This document shows, one piece after another, positions 4,168-5,369 of a DNA stretch of 5,369 bases. The translations under genes and the position numbers were made by a program. A model generated the notes under the pieces. It was not told where the DNA came from. It searched no databases and worked only from the letters and a program-made list of their open reading frames with translations. Each line of letters begins with the position of its first letter. Within the stretch, counting starts at the first letter, position 1. The stretch is from the NCBI GenBank assembly GCA_028715225.1, contig JAQUSH010000048.1, forward strand, positions 1 to 5,369, in the 5' to 3' direction. The stretch comes from Candidatus Aenigmatarchaeota archaeon. GTDB taxonomy: Archaea > Aenigmatarchaeota > Aenigmatarchaeia > Aenigmatarchaeales > Aenigmatarchaeaceae.

Positions 4168-4725
4168 TTAAAATTGTCTAGGTTTGCCAGCAACAAAAAG
4201 TCTATAACGCTCGTTTTCGTTTTCAATTTCTTCGATTATTCTTTTGATTACACTTCCTTTTGGATCTGGCATTAAATTTATTCTGTTTCTTATGTCTTCA
4301 AAGCTTGTGAATTTTCCCTTTTTTCGTTCTTCAATTACGCTCCACATGTGCTTCTTACCTACACCAGGCAATAATTCAAGCTGATGCAGTCTAGTAGAAA
4401 CAGGTCTAGCTGTATTGAAGAATTCAACAAACTTAGCTTCATTGCCGCTAACTATCTTTTCAACTAAGAAAGGTATCTCGGATTTTGCAAAAGATGTCAA
4501 TTCATTTACATCAATTCTTCTTTTGATGTGATCTACAATGTCTCTCTTTCCTTCGCCTATGTATAGTTTGTCGCCGTTCTTGACAATGACTCCTTGTTTG
4601 ATAACAACTTCTAACAAAGAAAAATAATTCTCACCTATGACCTGAGCTATTGGCTCTTTTCGACCAGAAGCATGCCCAGTAGGCAAAAAATCTAACACTA
4701 CAACATTATCGTCTTTCAGAAACAT
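4168..4725 (-). CDS. DUF655 family protein, archaeal, with helix-hairpin-helix
   Basis: A conserved archaeal protein of unknown exact function, normally about 180-200 residues; this one has 185. Family landmarks are the opening VVLDFLPTGHASGRKEPIAQ (9-28), GENYFSLLEV (31-40), the KLYIGEGKRD beta-hairpin region (53-62), KSEIPFLVEKIV (81-92), RLHQLELLPGVGKKHMW (112-128) and the closing DIRNRINLMPDPKG (144-157). The LLPGVGKKHMW element is a helix-hairpin-helix, usually a nucleic-acid backbone binding motif, and the N-terminal half resembles an OB-like barrel. Together with its constant position after rpo4 this suggests a role in RNA or DNA transactions, which is inference. The ATG at 4725 follows GGGTGA by 4 bases, and the gene starts 9 bases after the rpo4 stop, so they form one transcription unit. 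In many archaea ksgA (16S rRNA dimethyltransferase) follows; here it does not. Confidence 0.92.
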   Translation of the reverse strand: MFLKDDNVVVLDFLPTGHASGRKEPIAQVIGENYFSLLEVVIKQGVIVKNGDKLYIGEGKRDIVDHIKRRIDVNELTSFAKSEIPFLVEKIVSGNEAKFVEFFNTARPVSTRLHQLELLPGVGKKHMWSVIEERKKGKFTSFEDIRNRINLMPDPKGSVIKRIIEEIENENERYRLFVAGKPRQF

Positions 4726-4734
4726 AGTTTCACC

Positions 4735-5061
4735 CTACAAGTATTTTTCGATCAGTTCAAGTATTTTCTTTAGTTCTTCTTCCTTTAAACTGAATTTTTC
4801 TTTTGCAAATAATAGTCTTAGTTCATCTGGATTTTTAGGCATCAGATTTAGTATCTGAACAAGTGTCTCTGGAGATAATTTGACTATAGCTGATATGCTT
4901 TCTTCAAGCTTTTTGGCGTCTTTTTCGCTTATTTTTGTGAAATTTTTCAAGTGTTCTAAAGCTAGCTTCTGCTCATAATTTAGCTCTCCATCTTTCTCTT
5001 TCTTTAGCATTGCTTCTTTAGCTTCTGACATTGAAATTGGCTTTGTTTCTATTAGCTTCAT
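4735..5061 (-). CDS. rpo4: DNA-directed RNA polymerase subunit Rpo4 (RpoF)
   Basis: Rpo4 pairs with Rpo7 (RpoE) to form the stalk of archaeal RNA polymerase, which helps open-complex formation and processivity; it is the counterpart of eukaryotic Rpb4/Rpc17. The 108 residues match the usual archaeal length. The N-terminal part ETKPISMSEAKEAML (5-19) contributes the strand and helix that pack on Rpo7. The C-terminal HRDC-like helical domain shows KLSPETLVQILNLMPKNPDE (61-80) and a final KKILELIEKYL, the typical ending. The protein is highly charged (Lys and Glu) and has no cysteine. The ATG at 5061 is preceded by AGGTG (5067-5071) at 5 bases. Position between a ribosomal protein gene and DUF655 is the classic archaeal arrangement, although the upstream gene is often eL21 rather than eS26. 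It may be read with eS26 or from a TATA-like sequence at 5093-5100. Confidence 0.93.
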   Translation of the reverse strand: MKLIETKPISMSEAKEAMLKKEKDGELNYEQKLALEHLKNFTKISEKDAKKLEESISAIVKLSPETLVQILNLMPKNPDELRLLFAKEKFSLKEEELKKILELIEKYL

Positions 5062-5092
5062 AAAGACACCTTAGAATACTTATTCTCTAAAG

Positions 5093-5100
5093 TTTTTAAA
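5093..5100 (-). promoter_or_regulatory. Possible TATA box for rpo4-DUF655
   Basis: TTTAAAAA on the minus strand begins just after the eS26 stop codon. The predicted start, near 5071, would leave a leader of about 10 bases holding just the AGGTG site. It could be a secondary promoter that decouples rpo4 from eS26. In such an AT-rich gap a chance match is quite possible. Confidence 0.3.
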
Positions 5101-5101
5101 T

Positions 5102-5369
5102 CTACCTTCTGCCCTGGTGCTTTTTCTGTACAGTTTTTCCTCTTTGCACAATCTTATGGAATCTTGCGCAAGAAGGACAAACATACATCTTCTGCCTTCC
5201 CATATGTATGTCATTTCTGTCAACTTGCTGTAGAATTGTAGGATCAGTAATTCTGAAACCTCTGAATTTTACGAATGTTTTGTATCTAGGCACCTGTCTT
5301 CCACAATAACCGCATGTTACTAAAGACTCATGTCCTCTAGATTGAGTATGTGCATATTTTCTTGTAAAT
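5102..5369 (-). CDS. rps26e: Small-subunit ribosomal protein eS26, 5' end outside window
   Basis: eS26 binds the 3' end region of small-subunit rRNA near the mRNA exit channel. The open frame runs to the window edge, giving 88 visible residues. Its key feature is a zinc ribbon with the two pairs TCGYCGRQVPR and VCPSCARFHK, about 45 residues apart, as in archaeal and eukaryotic eS26 (C-x2-C-G.xVP+.K ... Y.C..CA.h..iv+.R). The basic tail RGKTVQKKHQGRR is typical. A GTG at 5293 in this frame is not the true start, because the first zinc pair lies upstream of it at about 5294-5314; the visible N-terminal part continues to FTRKYAHTQSRGHES and beyond. The insert FRGFRITDPTILQQVDRNDIH between the zinc pairs differs from the forms I remember, so eS26 is assigned mainly by the zinc pattern and flanks. 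It heads the rpo4-DUF655 cluster, 40 bases upstream of rpo4. Confidence 0.82.
   Translation of the reverse strand, partial: FTRKYAHTQSRGHESLVTCGYCGRQVPRYKTFVKFRGFRITDPTILQQVDRNDIHMGRQKMYVCPSCARFHKIVQRGKTVQKKHQGRR

Noticed and set aside
4145..4170. Imperfect hairpin TAACTACTTT/AAGAAAGTTA at the DUF655 stop codon
   Set aside because: Five pairs, two mismatches, a wobble and three A-T pairs make a weak stem with no T tract after it on the minus strand, so I do not call it a terminator.

Overview
The window reads as an AT-rich archaeal chromosome. The evidence is a single 20S proteasome alpha subunit followed directly by SBDS, an archaeal-type Trm1 tRNA methyltransferase, RNA polymerase subunit Rpo4 (RpoF) followed by the archaea-specific DUF655 protein, ribosomal protein eS26, TATA boxes about 25 bases before the expected transcription starts, and GGTG-type ribosome binding sites. 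eS26 is common in TACK-type archaea and found in some others. Compact spacing and short proteins would fit a DPANN-type genome, but the sequence alone does not settle the lineage.

Layout from left to right. Bases 1-1004 (minus) hold the start of SBDS (cut by the window edge) downstream of psmA, with a TATA box near 1056. Bases 1084-1356 (minus) hold a 90-residue unrecognised, glycine-rich, probably membrane-inserting protein with its own leaderless-type promoter. Bases 1399-2277 (minus) hold a divergent ureohydrolase (arginase/agmatinase fold) with two altered active-site positions. It is transcribed away from trm1 (2371-3468, plus); an imperfect palindrome lies between the two promoters.

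Bases 3439-4079 (minus) look empty to a length-filtered gene caller but hold four tiny tandem reading frames of 50, 55, 58 and 34 codons. Each is preceded by a Shine-Dalgarno sequence, the first three are closely coupled, and one TATA box at 4124-4131 serves the set. Three of the four are cysteine-rich with different cysteine spacings; the first is a two-repeat CxxCxGxG module like the DnaJ zinc domain. The last overlaps the 3' end of trm1 on the opposite strand. This micro-operon is the least explained and most interesting part of the window.

Bases 4168-5369 (minus) hold a conserved information-processing cluster in the order eS26 (5' end outside the window), rpo4/rpoF, DUF655. In many archaea DUF655 is followed by the rRNA dimethyltransferase ksgA; here the micro-operon takes that place.

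The recognised genes cover ribosome assembly and translation (SBDS, eS26, Trm1), transcription (Rpo4) and protein turnover (PsmA). Once the tiny genes are counted, no stretch longer than about 100 bases lacks a gene or a promoter. I saw no tRNA, rRNA, CRISPR array, insertion sequence or attachment site.
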